DNA from: Pectobacterium wasabiae CFBP 3304
Lineage (GTDB): Bacteria > Pseudomonadota > Gammaproteobacteria > Enterobacterales > Enterobacteriaceae
Reading direction: 5' to 3'
NCBI RefSeq assembly: GCF_001742185.1
Contig: NZ_CP015750.1
Location: 3,534,001 to 3,598,000 of the forward strand
Length of the DNA: 64,000 nt
Shown here: one piece after another, positions 18,969 through 28,514 of the stretch
How the letters are laid out: every line of letters begins with the position of its first letter
Position numbering within the stretch: position 1 is the stretch's first letter
Translations under genes and position numbers: made by a program
The notes under the pieces: model-generated
Told to the model about the DNA's origin: nothing
The model's input: only the letters and a program-made list of their open reading frames with translations
The model's database searches: none

Positions 18969-19210
18969 TTAAGATTCTGTTTTTTGCACAGGTGCGTGAA
19001 CTGATCGAAACAGACAGCCTGTTACTGCCTGCCGATTATGCCACCGTGGAGGACGTGCGACAGGCGTTGTGCCAGCGTGGCGCGCGTTGGGAATTAGCAT
19101 TGGAATCCGGCAAGTTGTTGGCAGCGGTAAATCAAACACTGGTTGAGTTGTCGCACCCGCTACAGGACGGTGATGAAGTCGCCTTTTTCCCACCGGTAAC
19201 AGGAGGTTGA
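18965..19210 (+). CDS. moaD: Molybdopterin synthase sulfur-carrier subunit MoaD
   Basis: An 81-residue ubiquitin-like protein ending in the Gly-Gly tail (PPVTGG) that is adenylated and thiocarboxylated and then donates sulfur to the pterin within the MoaD-MoaE complex. The four-base overlap with moaC suggests coupled translation. Confidence 0.96.
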   Translation: MIKILFFAQVRELIETDSLLLPADYATVEDVRQALCQRGARWELALESGKLLAAVNQTLVELSHPLQDGDEVAFFPPVTGG

Positions 19211-19212
19211 TC

Positions 19213-19665
19213 GTGGCAGAAACGCGAATTCAGGTCGGCGAAGAGAATTTCAACGTAGGTGATGAATATCAGTGGCTAGCGCAGTGTGATGAAGACGGTG
19301 CGGTGGTGACGTTTACCGGTAAGGTGCGTAATCACAATCTGGCAAAAAATGTCAGCGCGTTGACGCTGGAGCATTATCCCGGCATGACGGAAAAGGCGCT
19401 GGCGGAGATTGTCGATCTGGCTCGCGAACGTTGGGAATTGCCGCGCGTGAGCGTAATTCATCGGGTAGGCGCACTCTATCCAGGGGATGAAATTGTGTTT
19501 GTCGGCGTCAGTGCTGCCCACCGCAGTGCCGCATTTGATGCCGCCGAATTCATCATGGATTACCTGAAAACGCGCGCGCCGTTCTGGAAGCGGGAAGCGA
19601 CGCCGGAAGGTGAACGCTGGGTCGAATCGCGCGACAGTGATAAACAGGCTGCGCAGCGCTGGTAG
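19213..19665 (+). CDS. moaE: Molybdopterin synthase catalytic subunit MoaE
   Basis: The large subunit of molybdopterin synthase; inserts two sulfurs into cyclic pyranopterin. 150 residues. FTGKVRNHN, LEHYPGMTEKAL, the HRSAAFDAAEF segment and KTRAPFWKRE with its catalytic lysines are conserved. The start is taken as GTG at 19213 (MAETRIQVG): it matches the family N-terminus and AGGAGG lies six bases ahead. A TTG at 19207 directly abuts that ribosome site and is unlikely. Confidence 0.95.
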   Translation: MAETRIQVGEENFNVGDEYQWLAQCDEDGAVVTFTGKVRNHNLAKNVSALTLEHYPGMTEKALAEIVDLARERWELPRVSVIHRVGALYPGDEIVFVGVSAAHRSAAFDAAEFIMDYLKTRAPFWKREATPEGERWVESRDSDKQAAQRW

Positions 19666-19777
19666 TCGATTTCTGTGTTAGGATAAAAGGATGGCGGGGA
19701 GAGTATTTTCAGCCTCGATCCCCCAAACAGGCGGTTCGCGCCGCGTTAATCAGATAACTTTATGCAAAGGTAACATC

Positions 19778-20485
19778 ATGGATAGATATCCACGCTCGGG
19801 TTCAATCGTTGAACGCACGCAGTCTGGTCTTCAGGCTTATATGGCACAGGTTTATGGTTGGATGACCTGTGGCCTGCTGCTGACGGCGTTTGTCTCCTGG
19901 TATGCGGCGCATACGCCAGCCGTATTTGATTTTGTTTTCTCCAGCCGCGTTACGTTCTTCGGACTGATCATTGCCCAATTGGGGTTGGTCTTTGTCATTT
20001 CCGGCATGGTACAGCGCCTGAATGGTGCGGTTGCCACATCACTATTTATGCTTTATTCCGCGCTGACGGGACTCACACTTGCCAGTATTTTTTTTCGTTA
20101 CTCTGGCGCATCCATAGCCAGCACCTTTGTGATTACGGCGGGGATGTTTGGGGCGATGAGCCTGTACGGCTACACCACCAAGCGTGATTTGAGTGGCTTT
20201 GGCAGCATGCTGTTCATGGCGCTGATCGGGATTATTCTGGCCTCGCTGGTGAATCTGTGGCTGCAAAGCGCAGCGCTAATGTGGGCTGTGACCTATATCG
20301 GCGTGGTGGTGTTTGTCGGCCTGACCGCGTATGACACCCAGAAGCTGAAAAACATTGGTGAGCAGTTGTCTGTCGATGATAAAGATAGCTTTCGTAAATA
20401 CGCCATCGTAGGCGCGTTGACCCTGTACCTCGATTTCATCAACCTGTTCCTGATGCTGCTGCGTATTTTCGGTAATCGTCGTTAA
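19778..20485 (+). CDS. ybhL: BAX inhibitor-1 family inner-membrane protein YbhL
   Basis: A seven-helix membrane protein of 235 residues, one residue longer than E. coli YbhL. Family signatures MYGYTTKRDLSGFG (seen as SLYGYTTKRDLSGFG) and TAYDTQKLKN are present. Homologues of the TMBIM type can leak calcium; the role in this host is unknown. The ATG at 19778 (MDRYPRSGS) is preferred over an in-frame ATG at 19691, because AAAGG lies just ahead and the N-terminus matches. Confidence 0.94.
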   Translation: MDRYPRSGSIVERTQSGLQAYMAQVYGWMTCGLLLTAFVSWYAAHTPAVFDFVFSSRVTFFGLIIAQLGLVFVISGMVQRLNGAVATSLFMLYSALTGLTLASIFFRYSGASIASTFVITAGMFGAMSLYGYTTKRDLSGFGSMLFMALIGIILASLVNLWLQSAALMWAVTYIGVVVFVGLTAYDTQKLKNIGEQLSVDDKDSFRKYAIVGALTLYLDFINLFLMLLRIFGNRR

Positions 20486-20810
20486 GGACAAGGCTGTAGC
20501 CTAAATGCCTCACTGCTTTATGTTAATGAGTGCAAAGATTTCGGGCGTGTCAAACACCGTGTTTTTTGTGCCTCATCACACGCCCGACAAGGAGCGCTCA
20601 GTCGCCGCAGCTCCTTGACCTATGGCTCTTTGGCGTTAATTGTGCCGCTACGCGGTGCCTTCGGCGCTTGTGTCCGCTATTCGTGCCGCCAGTGACGCGT
20701 TCCCGACGCGACACTGGCTTTCGCGGCGTCCTGCCGCTCACACGGCGGCCACGTCACCTCAGCACAATTTTTTACGCCTCTAGCTATCTGTTTCCCTTAC
20801 TTATCTGCTA
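20486..20810. repeat. Hairpin-rich spacer after ybhL
   Basis: A 325-base gene-free stretch with three strong inverted repeats. TCGGGCGTGT/ACACGCCCGA arms lie at 20541-20550 and 20578-20587. CAAGGAGC/GCTCCTTG arms lie at 20588-20595 and 20610-20617. A compact hairpin at 20688-20718 has GCCAGTG-A-CGCGT arms around a five-base loop. An open frame at 20530-20814 runs through all of them and is not credible as a gene. The density of palindromes suggests a mosaic intergenic repeat and a termination zone for convergent ybhL and ybhR. Confidence 0.6.
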
Positions 20811-21947
20811 TTAAGCGATATTCCGTCGGAAAATCGCGTAGGCCGCTGAACCGGTGGTTAGCGTGATGATAAGCAGCGGCCATAAACTGCCCCAGATAAT
20901 GCGGAAATCTGCGTCCTTGAGGTAAATCTGCTTGGTGATATCCGTGAAATGGCGGATGGGGTTAATCCAGGTGATGTGCTGTAACCAGACTGGCATATTC
21001 TCGACCGGTGAGACATAGCCGGAAAGCAGGATCGCGGGCATCAGGAAGACGAACACCCCGATAAACGCCTGCTGCTGTGTGGCACAGAGCGAGGAAATCA
21101 GCAGACCAAAGCTGACCAGCGACAGGCCGTAAATGAGCATCGTGGTGTAAAACAGCAGCAGCGATCCGGCGAAGGGGATATGAAAAATCAATATGCCCGC
21201 CAGCAACACGATTGTGGCCTGAAATGTGGCGACAATCAGCGCGGGTACCGCTTTTCCAATGAAGATCTGGCTAGTAGAGAGCGGCGAAACCAGCAACTGT
21301 TCCAGTGTGCCCTGTTCCCGCTCGCGCGCGACGGAGAGCGCCGTAACAATCAACACGCCGATAGTGGCGATCATGGCAATCAGCGACGGCACCACAAACC
21401 ATTTATAGTCCAGATTTGGATTATACCAGTGGCGTACCACCAGTTCGCTGTTGTTATGAAATGAACTGCTCTGGTTAGCGCTGTTTTGAGCCGGTCTGGC
21501 TGCCAGTAATTCCAACTGATAATCACGCACAATGTGCTGCACGTTGCTGGCGGCGATTTGGGCGCTGTTGGAGCGTCTGCCGTCCAGAATAAGCTGAAGT
21601 GAGGCGCTGTTCCCGCTGGCAATATCACGCGAGAACTGCGATGGGAAACGTAGAATCAGCAGTGCCCGCTGATTATCCAACGTCGGTGCCACGTCCTGCG
21701 GGCTATGTAGCATCAACACGTGAGAAAAGGATTTCGCCTTGGCAAAGCGCTGCGTCAACTCTACTGCGTGAGGGCCGCTATCTTCGCTGTAAATCGCAAT
21801 GGTTGCATTGGTTACGTCGAGCGTGGCGGCGAAGGGGAATAGGGAAACCTGAAGGATAACGGGCAGCACCAGAATGGAACGCGTTTGCGGATCGCGCAGC
21901 AGCGATTGTAGTTCCTTGATAATCAACGTCCACAGACGATGTAGCAT
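20811..21947 (-). CDS. ybhR: ABC-2 type exporter permease YbhR
   Basis: An inner-membrane subunit of the YbhFSR efflux pump. It has 378 residues: one N-terminal helix ([17 protein letters not shown]), a periplasmic domain to about residue 170, then five helices typical of ABC-2 permeases, with [19 protein letters not shown] in the conserved cytoplasmic coupling region. It is the last gene of the ybhG-F-S-R operon, nine bases after ybhS. In E. coli the pump has been linked to cation and cephalosporin tolerance. Confidence 0.93.
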   Translation of the reverse strand: MLHRLWTLIIKELQSLLRDPQTRSILVLPVILQVSLFPFAATLDVTNATIAIYSEDSGPHAVELTQRFAKAKSFSHVLMLHSPQDVAPTLDNQRALLILRFPSQFSRDIASGNSASLQLILDGRRSNSAQIAASNVQHIVRDYQLELLAARPAQNSANQSSSFHNNSELVVRHWYNPNLDYKWFVVPSLIAMIATIGVLIVTALSVAREREQGTLEQLLVSPLSTSQIFIGKAVPALIVATFQATIVLLAGILIFHIPFAGSLLLFYTTMLIYGLSLVSFGLLISSLCATQQQAFIGVFVFLMPAILLSGYVSPVENMPVWLQHITWINPIRHFTDITKQIYLKDADFRIIWGSLWPLLIITLTTGSAAYAIFRRNIA

Positions 21948-21956
21948 TGTCGCTCC

Positions 21957-23132
21957 CTAATCCAGCCTGCGCCGGGTTCGCCAGGCCGTCAGACCAATAA
22001 AGATAATCGCAGAGAGAATAAGGAACAGCAGGTTAGTCATTAGCACTGTACCGATATTTCCCGCGAGAAACAGCGTTTGCAGCGTGCTGACAAAATAGCG
22101 TGCCGGAATGATGTACGACACACCACGGACAAACTCCGGCATGCTGTCGATTTCAAAAATAAATCCGGACAGCATGATAGCCGGCAGAAATGCTGCATTC
22201 AGCGCCACCATGGCGGCGTTGAACTGGTTGCGGGTAAGGGTGGAAATCAACAACCCCATGCCCAGCGTGCTGGCAAGAAACAGGCTGCTGATAATAAACA
22301 GTAAAATCAGTGAGCCGCGATAGGGCACCTGCATGATGAAGGTGGAGACCAGAATGCACAGCGTCATGGCGATCATCCCAAGGACGTAATACGGGATGAG
22401 TTTGGACAGCAGCAGTTCTGCACGGGTGACCTGCGTAGAGAGCAGGGCTTCCATCGTCCCGCGCTCCCACTCACGGGCAATCACCAGCGAGGTGAGGATA
22501 GCCCCAATCACCGTCATGATGATGGTAATTGCGCCGGGAATGATGAAATGCTGGCTGATGGCGGCCGGATTAAACCAGTAGCGAGATTGTATTTCAATAA
22601 GTTGCTCGAACGTATCGCCGCGATCTTCCGCTCTCTGCTGTTGCCAAAGCAGCCAGATGCCTTCTGCGTATCCCTGAACAAAGTTTGCCGTATTGGGTTC
22701 GCTGCCGTCGGTGATGACTTGTATCGGCGCACGATCGCCCGGCCGCGCCAGCCGCTCGGCAAAATCAGTTGGGATCACGATCAGACCACGGATGCTGCCT
22801 GCCTGCATTTGTTGAATCAACTGCTGGCGGTTATTGCTGATAGTCGGCGTGATAAACGGTGAGGCTGCAAAGGTATTCGCCAGATCGTGCGCCTCTTCAC
22901 TCTGCTGTTCCAGCAGGATGCCAACGTGTAGGCGGCTGGAGTCCAGATTGATGCCGTAGCCAAAGATAAAGAGCAGCATTAGCGGAATCACGAACGCAAT
23001 CAACCCGCTGCTGGGGTCACGCAAGATTTGACGCGTTTCTTTCAGACACAGCGCCCGCAGACGACGCCCGGAAAAATGCGTGCTGCCGTGCTGACTCGCG
23101 CTGTCCTGTTTAACGCTATTCTGTTCAACCAT
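21957..23132 (-). CDS. ybhS: ABC-2 type exporter permease YbhS
   Basis: The second ABC-2 permease subunit, with 391 residues and the same layout as YbhR: an N-terminal helix ([16 protein letters not shown]), a large periplasmic region, [19 protein letters not shown] as the coupling segment, and a C-terminal bundle of helices. It overlaps the end of ybhF by eight bases. It probably forms a heterodimer with YbhR. Confidence 0.93.
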   Translation of the reverse strand: MVEQNSVKQDSASQHGSTHFSGRRLRALCLKETRQILRDPSSGLIAFVIPLMLLFIFGYGINLDSSRLHVGILLEQQSEEAHDLANTFAASPFITPTISNNRQQLIQQMQAGSIRGLIVIPTDFAERLARPGDRAPIQVITDGSEPNTANFVQGYAEGIWLLWQQQRAEDRGDTFEQLIEIQSRYWFNPAAISQHFIIPGAITIIMTVIGAILTSLVIAREWERGTMEALLSTQVTRAELLLSKLIPYYVLGMIAMTLCILVSTFIMQVPYRGSLILLFIISSLFLASTLGMGLLISTLTRNQFNAAMVALNAAFLPAIMLSGFIFEIDSMPEFVRGVSYIIPARYFVSTLQTLFLAGNIGTVLMTNLLFLILSAIIFIGLTAWRTRRRLD

Positions 23133-24867
23133 GTCCGGCTTCCCCGTCGTAAGCCTGAATCAGCGTAATAAACGCCTCTTCCATCGTCGGTGATGGTGTT
23201 TGTTGGCTGGCGGCCTGATGCTTCAGCTCGTCCGGCGTACCGCTGGCAATCAATTTGCCGCGATACACCAGTCCAATGCGGTCGCAGTATTCAGCTTCGT
23301 CCATGAAGTGGGTGGTGACCATGACGGTGACGCCGCGATTGACCATACCATTGATGTGTATCCAGAATTCGCGTCGGGTAAGCGGATCGACTCCAGAGGT
23401 GGGTTCATCGAGAAACAGAATATCGGGTTCGTGCATCAGCGCACAGGCCAGCGCCAGACGCTGTTTGAACCCTAATGGTAGGGCATCTGGCGTTTGGCGG
23501 TAAATCGGCTGAAAGTTGAAGGCGTTGGTCATACCGGCCATTTTATCGCGTTGTGCTTTGCCCTTAAGTCCATAGACGCCGGAGAAAAACCGCAGATTCT
23601 GTTCGACGGTCAGGTTGCCGTAGAGCGAGAATTTTTGTGCCATGTAGCCTAAATGCTGGCGTGCTTTACCGGAGCTGGTTTTCAGATCCATATCGAGCAC
23701 CAGTGCTTTGCCGTCGGTCGGCACCAGCAGGCCGCACATCATCTTGAAGGTAGTTGATTTTCCCGCACCGTTCGGGCCGAGTAGACCGAAGATTTCACCT
23801 CGCTTCACCTGAAAGCTGACATGATCGGTTGCGGCGAAATCGCCAAATTTTTTCGTCAGCGCCTGTGCCTCAATAACCGTTTCACCGCCGCTGACGTCAA
23901 TCTGCGGCATGATGCTCGCCAGTGATGATTCGCTGGCTGGGCCGCCGCCTAACAGGTCAATAAACGCATCTTCAAAGCGCGGATCGATATCGTGCAGACT
24001 ACTGGCTTCCAGATGCAAGGCGGAGAGCAGTGCTGTCCGATCGGCGTCGGGTGTTAGCATCAGTCTAACGTACTGCCCCTGAATCACGCCGTCGCTGACC
24101 TGCGGTAGACGCAGTGCTTCCTGCAACACATCCCGATGTCGTCGCGTTCCGGTGTCAATCAGAATACAGCGTCCCGCCATGCGTGCGGTCAGATCGCGCG
24201 GCGCACCGCGATATAATAATTCGCCCTCGTTCAGCAGTAGCACATCCCGGCACTGTTCCGCCTCATCGAGATAAGACGTGCTCCACAGGATCAACATGCC
24301 ATCGTCGGCCAGCTCATGCACCATGTGCCACAGTTCACGGCGAGAAATGGGATCGACGCCCACGCCTGGCTCATCCAGCAGGAGCACCCTAGGTTGCCCC
24401 AGCAGCGTACAGGCCAGCCCCAATTTTTGTTTCATACCGCCGGACAGCTTGCCTGCTAGCCTGTCGGTAAAGCGGGTCAGATCGGTAAATGACAGCAAGC
24501 GGTCAAAGGTGTCTTTGCGTACATCGCCAGTGATACCACGTAAGTCGGCATACAGCGTCAGATTTTCCATCACCGTCAGATCTTCATACAAACCGAATTT
24601 CTGCGGCATATAGCCCAAAATGGCATGGAGCTGACGATCCTCTTTAATAGGGTCAAAATTGGCGACGCGTAGTGAGCCGTGGCTGGGCGTTAATAGTCCC
24701 GCCAGCATACGCAGCAGGGTGGTTTTCCCCGCACCGTCAGGGCCGACCAGTCCGGTCACGGCACTGCTGTGTATTTCGGCGGTGAGGCTGGCAAGCGCGG
24801 GCTTTTCCTGTCCGGCAAAGCGCTTTTCCAGCCCGTTCAACACGATGTGTGCGAGTGAATCAGTCAT
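23125..24867 (-). CDS. ybhF: Duplicated ABC ATPase YbhF
   Basis: A single polypeptide of 580 residues with two complete nucleotide-binding domains, powering the YbhR/YbhS permeases. The first has Walker [10 protein letters not shown], signature LSGGMKQK and Walker [12 protein letters not shown]. The second has GPNGAGKST, a degenerate signature LPLGFKQR and [11 protein letters not shown]. The start is the ATG at 24867 ([17 protein letters not shown]), which matches the E. coli protein and overlaps the end of ybhG by eight bases. A longer frame to 25095 only reads antisense through ybhG. Confidence 0.94.
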   Translation of the reverse strand: MTDSLAHIVLNGLEKRFAGQEKPALASLTAEIHSSAVTGLVGPDGAGKTTLLRMLAGLLTPSHGSLRVANFDPIKEDRQLHAILGYMPQKFGLYEDLTVMENLTLYADLRGITGDVRKDTFDRLLSFTDLTRFTDRLAGKLSGGMKQKLGLACTLLGQPRVLLLDEPGVGVDPISRRELWHMVHELADDGMLILWSTSYLDEAEQCRDVLLLNEGELLYRGAPRDLTARMAGRCILIDTGTRRHRDVLQEALRLPQVSDGVIQGQYVRLMLTPDADRTALLSALHLEASSLHDIDPRFEDAFIDLLGGGPASESSLASIMPQIDVSGGETVIEAQALTKKFGDFAATDHVSFQVKRGEIFGLLGPNGAGKSTTFKMMCGLLVPTDGKALVLDMDLKTSSGKARQHLGYMAQKFSLYGNLTVEQNLRFFSGVYGLKGKAQRDKMAGMTNAFNFQPIYRQTPDALPLGFKQRLALACALMHEPDILFLDEPTSGVDPLTRREFWIHINGMVNRGVTVMVTTHFMDEAEYCDRIGLVYRGKLIASGTPDELKHQAASQQTPSPTMEEAFITLIQAYDGEAGHG

Positions 24868-25888
24868 GGCGAGCGGGCTCAGTAGCGCGATTGGCCTCCT
24901 CGCTGCGCACATCCTCAAAACGCAGTGTGACCGGCATCCCTTGCCGTAAGCCGTCATCGGGGTCGTTAACCACAATACGCAGGCGATAAACCAGATCGGT
25001 GCGAAGATCTTCGGTTTCGACACTCTTTGGTGTGAATTCGGCACTTGGTGAAACAAAACCAATTTTGCCGTGATAAGGCTGGTTTGGGCGAGCATCGGTG
25101 TAAATCAGCATGTGGTTACCGGGCACGACGCGACCGAGATCCTTCTCGCTCACATAGGCGCGAACCCAAACGGGGCGAGTCAGGGATAGCGTGAAAACGG
25201 GACTACCTGTCGCCAGCATACTGCCTTTTTCGGCGGCGCGGGTGAGGATCACGCCGGGAGACGGCGCAAGCAGTTCGGTGTCCTGTCTATCCAATGCCGC
25301 TTGTGCCAGTCCGGCTTCGGCCTGTGCTACCGTTGCCTGCGCGGCGGCAATTTCCTGCGGTCGGTTGCCGCGTTCAAACTGGATTAATTTGTCTTTCGCG
25401 GCCTGTAGTGTTGCAAGCGCCTGATTACGTGCTGTTCTAGCATCATCCAGCATGTCGGCGGAAATAGCGCGTTTGTCCCACAGTCCCTGTTGACGCTGAT
25501 AGAAACTATTCGCGTAGTCATAGGCAGCCTGACTCTGAACAACCTGAGAGCGCACCTGCGCGATCTCTTCCTGGCGGTAGCCTTCCTGTGCCAGTTGAAG
25601 CTGTGCCTGCGCACTGGCGAGATTCGCCTGCGCCTGATGTTGTGCATTCACGTAAGGTGTGGCGTCGAGCATTGCCAGCGGTTGGCCTGCCTGTACGGTA
25701 TCCCCTTCGTCAACCTTCAATTCAGCGACTCTGCCGCCGACGCGGAAGGCCAGATTGACGGTGCGGATATCCACATTGCCGTAGAGCGTGAGCGGTTTTT
25801 GCTGCTGTTGTTGGTGGTGATAAAAACCGTAACCTGCACCGAGCAGGACGAGAACGAGGGCGGCGAACGCCAGTTTTCTCTTGTTCAT
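24860..25888 (-). CDS. ybhG: HlyD-family membrane fusion protein YbhG
   Basis: The periplasmic adaptor linking the YbhFSR pump to an outer-membrane channel. It has about 342 residues: an N-terminal membrane anchor ([18 protein letters not shown]), a biotinyl-lipoyl-like half ([21 protein letters not shown]), a long alpha-helical hairpin near residues 95-210, and the second lipoyl half with [19 protein letters not shown] lies about ten bases ahead of the ATG at 25888; a GTG one codon earlier is an alternative. It is the first gene of the operon. The TetR regulator (CecR) found upstream in E. coli is not here. Confidence 0.9.
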   Translation of the reverse strand: MNKRKLAFAALVLVLLGAGYGFYHHQQQQQKPLTLYGNVDIRTVNLAFRVGGRVAELKVDEGDTVQAGQPLAMLDATPYVNAQHQAQANLASAQAQLQLAQEGYRQEEIAQVRSQVVQSQAAYDYANSFYQRQQGLWDKRAISADMLDDARTARNQALATLQAAKDKLIQFERGNRPQEIAAAQATVAQAEAGLAQAALDRQDTELLAPSPGVILTRAAEKGSMLATGSPVFTLSLTRPVWVRAYVSEKDLGRVVPGNHMLIYTDARPNQPYHGKIGFVSPSAEFTPKSVETEDLRTDLVYRLRIVVNDPDDGLRQGMPVTLRFEDVRSEEANRATEPARHD

Positions 25889-26157
25889 CACGCATAATTC
25901 CTTGTTTATCAGCGGTGAGCTTGTCAACGGTAGCGATCCCGCAGACCGTTCAAAAGACGCGTCGTTTCTTATTTCTATAAGCTCTTAATCATATGACGGG
26001 TTACAGAGGTTTATGGTGATTTATAGCGATCTGTCTCACAAAAATACATGTCTCCAATCGATGGCTCCCACGTATTACCGCGTGTATCCGGCATAACACC
26101 TTATTTTTTTTAAGGAATTGAAAATGAGCTGTAGCTATTGTAATTAATTTAATTGAA

Positions 26158-26178
26158 TGATAATAATTGTTATTAGCA
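26158..26178. promoter_or_regulatory. Fur box
   Basis: GATAATAATTGTTATTAGC at 26159-26177 closely matches the 19-bp Fur consensus of GATAAT repeats. It overlaps a likely promoter, TTGTAA (26138-26143) with TAATAA (26161-26166) at a 17-base spacing. Iron-loaded Fur would repress transcription to the right. Confidence 0.85.
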
Positions 26179-26319
26179 ATTACATTTGTATTGGTGCTGA
26201 TATCGTGGCTTGGCAGCATTGAGGTTATGCCACAGGGGATAACTCCAGCATTCATTGTCAGAACCAATAGCAATCCGCCAAAGTGTTTCGCGTAAGGCGA
26301 AGCATTTTGGCGTTTTTTT
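26173..26319 (+). ncRNA. Candidate Fur-regulated structured RNA or attenuated leader
   Basis: If transcription starts just after the Fur-overlapped promoter, the RNA is about 147 bases. It would contain a long stem, TATTGGTGCTGA (26189-26200) with TCAGAACCAATA (26258-26269), one mismatch in 12. Inside lies a smaller TGGCA/TGCCA hairpin. It ends in a strong intrinsic terminator at 26276-26319. This layout suits a free small RNA, or a leader whose elongation into the receptor gene is controlled. No similarity to the RyhB core was seen. The start site is inferred. Confidence 0.45.
26276..26319 (+). terminator. Intrinsic terminator upstream of the TonB receptor
   Basis: A 16-bp stem, 26276-26291 paired with 26297-26312, with two G-U pairs and a five-base GTAAG loop, followed directly by seven T bases. 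It lies between the Fur-box promoter and the receptor start codon, so most transcripts from that promoter should end here unless read-through is allowed. Confidence 0.85.
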
Positions 26320-26396
26320 GTCTGTGCTGCGGTGAATGGTCGCCACAGATGATGGCTTTTATTCACGGTGGATACTTAACCAAAGGGGGAAGGATA

Positions 26397-28514
26397 GTGA
26401 ACCAGATGCGCACTTTACTTGCATTGATGCCATGCGTGCTGATTGCTCCGACGTATGCACAGGATGACACGACGAAAAAGGGTGAGGCGAGTGGCGATGA
26501 GATGGTGATAACCGCCTCACGTTCGAATATCCAGCAGCAGAAAGCGCCGCAGGTGGTTACGGTGATTACCAAGGAGCAAATCGAGCAGCAGATGCAGGTT
26601 ACCTCCGATTCGTCGCAAATCCTGAGCAATCTGCTGCCTTCGTTCTCCCCTAGCCGTCAGAAAATGAGCGGCAGCGGCGAAACCTTCCGCGGTCGTGCGC
26701 CGCTGGTGATGATCGACGGTATCCCGCAATCTAACCCGCTGCGTCCGACTTACCGTGAGATGCATACGATAGATTACTCGATGGTGGAACGTATCGAAGT
26801 CATTCACGGTGCCAACGCCACCAACGGAATGGGCGCGACGGGCGGGGTGATCAATATCATCACCCGTCGGCCGGAAAACGGTTCGTTTAATCAGTACGTC
26901 AACGTACAGACGACGCTTCCGACTGAAAAAATTCGTGGTGAAACCGCCGGTTATAAAACCACCTATCGGGTCGACGGACGTCAGGACTATCTCGACTACT
27001 TGTTCTCGATTGGCTATGAGAATCAGGGGTTATATCTGGACGGTAATAATCGCCCCGTCGGCGTGGATAACACCCAGGGCGATACCATGGACTCCCGTTC
27101 CTACGACCTGTTAGCGAAAGTTGGGTACTGGCTGGATGACTATCAACGCATTCAATTGAGTGTGAATCGCTATAACATTAAAGGTGAAAATAGCTACCTC
27201 AGCGTGGATGGTGTGCGCAGGCTAGGTATTCCGACAACGTCGGTACGCGGCACGCCGCCGGGTGACGCGCCACATAACAGCGTATGGACAACGGGGCTGA
27301 CTTATGAGCACCACGATCTGGCAGGGATGAAGCTATCGGCGTTGGTGTTTAATCAGCGTTATGAAGCGTTGTTTGGTGCAACTTTGTCGGATACTTTTCA
27401 GGATCCGTCTATTGCGCCAATGGATACGCTTTACGATCAGTCGCGCGCGATTTCCAATAAATACGGCACCAAGCTGGCGCTGACCAAAGATGATCTGCTG
27501 GATGACACGCTGAAAGTCACGGTCGGTTTCGATACGCTTTACGATAAAGGGAAGCAGGATCTCTACCTGACCAAGCGTACCTATGTGCCGGAGATGGAAT
27601 ACACCAACTATTCACCATTTATTCAGGGTGAATATCAACTGCTGGATAACGTCACATTGCACGCGGGCGTCCGCCATGAAATCGCTAAGCTTCAGGTTAA
27701 CGATTACCAAACGCTGGCGTACTACAAAAATGTGACTGTACAAGGTGGTAGCCCGAAATTTAATGAAACGTTGTATAACGCGGGTATCGTCTATGCGGCA
27801 ACGGACTCCCTGAGCCTGTTTGCCAACTATTCGGAAGGATTCGGTATGCCAGATGTGGGGCGTACGCTACGTTCCATCAACCGTGCGGACGTTAGCCTGA
27901 AGAATTTTGACGGCTTTAAGCCGATTGTGACAGATAACGTAGAAACGGGGTTCCGGTTCAAGAAAGATCGTTTCGATCTCGAAGCCAGCTATTACCAATC
28001 CAACGCGAAGCTGGGTGAACGTGTGGTGCAGAGTGGGGATGTCTTTACTTCCCAACGTCAGCGAACGCGTATTCAAGGCGTAGAGGTCACGGCGGGTTAT
28101 CAGATTAATGAGCAGCATAAAGTCAACGCGTCTTACGCCCATATGGAAGGAAAATATGACAGCAATAGCGACGGTAAGCTGGATAAGAAGCTTAACGGTT
28201 TGAACAATGTTGCGCCGGATCGCGTTATCGCCAGTTGGTCTGCGAACTGGAACGATAAGTGGAGTTCATTCGTGCAGGCGAATTATGCCTTCGGCCGCAG
28301 CTTTGACGATGCGGGATTGGCGTTTGATGGCTACCTGCTGATGGATGCGGCTGTGGGGTACAAGTTGCCGTATGGTCGCCTCAATGTGGCGGTGGCGAAT
28401 CTGCTGGATAAGCAGTACATCACCTACTATTCGCAGGCGGCGCAAGCCAATGATACGCGCTATTTCTCCGGGCGCGGCCGCACGGTGACGTTGGGTTATT
28501 CGATTGATTTCTAA
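26397..28514 (+). CDS. TonB-dependent ferric-siderophore receptor
   Basis: An outer-membrane beta-barrel that binds a ferric siderophore and imports it with TonB energy. It has about 705 residues. The signal peptide is cleaved near residue 21 (TYA-Q). A TonB box DEMVITA is at residues 34-40, and the plug domain contains RGRAPLVMIDGIPQ and GANATNGMGATGGVINIITRRP. The barrel ends in an aromatic residue (GYSIDF). Start choice is uncertain: GTG 26397 has AAGGGGG seven bases ahead, while ATG 26406 has AAGGA eleven bases ahead. The ligand is unknown; the FhuF-type partner downstream favours a hydroxamate or related siderophore. Confidence 0.9.
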   Translation: MNQMRTLLALMPCVLIAPTYAQDDTTKKGEASGDEMVITASRSNIQQQKAPQVVTVITKEQIEQQMQVTSDSSQILSNLLPSFSPSRQKMSGSGETFRGRAPLVMIDGIPQSNPLRPTYREMHTIDYSMVERIEVIHGANATNGMGATGGVINIITRRPENGSFNQYVNVQTTLPTEKIRGETAGYKTTYRVDGRQDYLDYLFSIGYENQGLYLDGNNRPVGVDNTQGDTMDSRSYDLLAKVGYWLDDYQRIQLSVNRYNIKGENSYLSVDGVRRLGIPTTSVRGTPPGDAPHNSVWTTGLTYEHHDLAGMKLSALVFNQRYEALFGATLSDTFQDPSIAPMDTLYDQSRAISNKYGTKLALTKDDLLDDTLKVTVGFDTLYDKGKQDLYLTKRTYVPEMEYTNYSPFIQGEYQLLDNVTLHAGVRHEIAKLQVNDYQTLAYYKNVTVQGGSPKFNETLYNAGIVYAATDSLSLFANYSEGFGMPDVGRTLRSINRADVSLKNFDGFKPIVTDNVETGFRFKKDRFDLEASYYQSNAKLGERVVQSGDVFTSQRQRTRIQGVEVTAGYQINEQHKVNASYAHMEGKYDSNSDGKLDKKLNGLNNVAPDRVIASWSANWNDKWSSFVQANYAFGRSFDDAGLAFDGYLLMDAAVGYKLPYGRLNVAVANLLDKQYITYYSQAAQANDTRYFSGRGRTVTLGYSIDF

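Larger units (their letters stand above)
25889..26396. other. Control region between ybhG and the siderophore operon
   Basis: A 508-base divergent spacer. The left part (to about 26130) is AT-rich, with the ybhG promoter side and no recognisable gene. The right part carries a Fur box, a folded leader ending in an intrinsic terminator, and then a second nested hairpin (GTGAAT at 26332, ATTCAC at 26361) just before the receptor gene. Confidence 0.7.

Noticed and set aside
20530..20814. 94-codon frame after ybhL
   Set aside because: It runs through three palindromes, and its composition follows the hairpins rather than a protein.
26173..26319. RyhB homology of the Fur-controlled RNA
   Set aside because: The conserved RyhB core was looked for and is not present; a different RNA is proposed.
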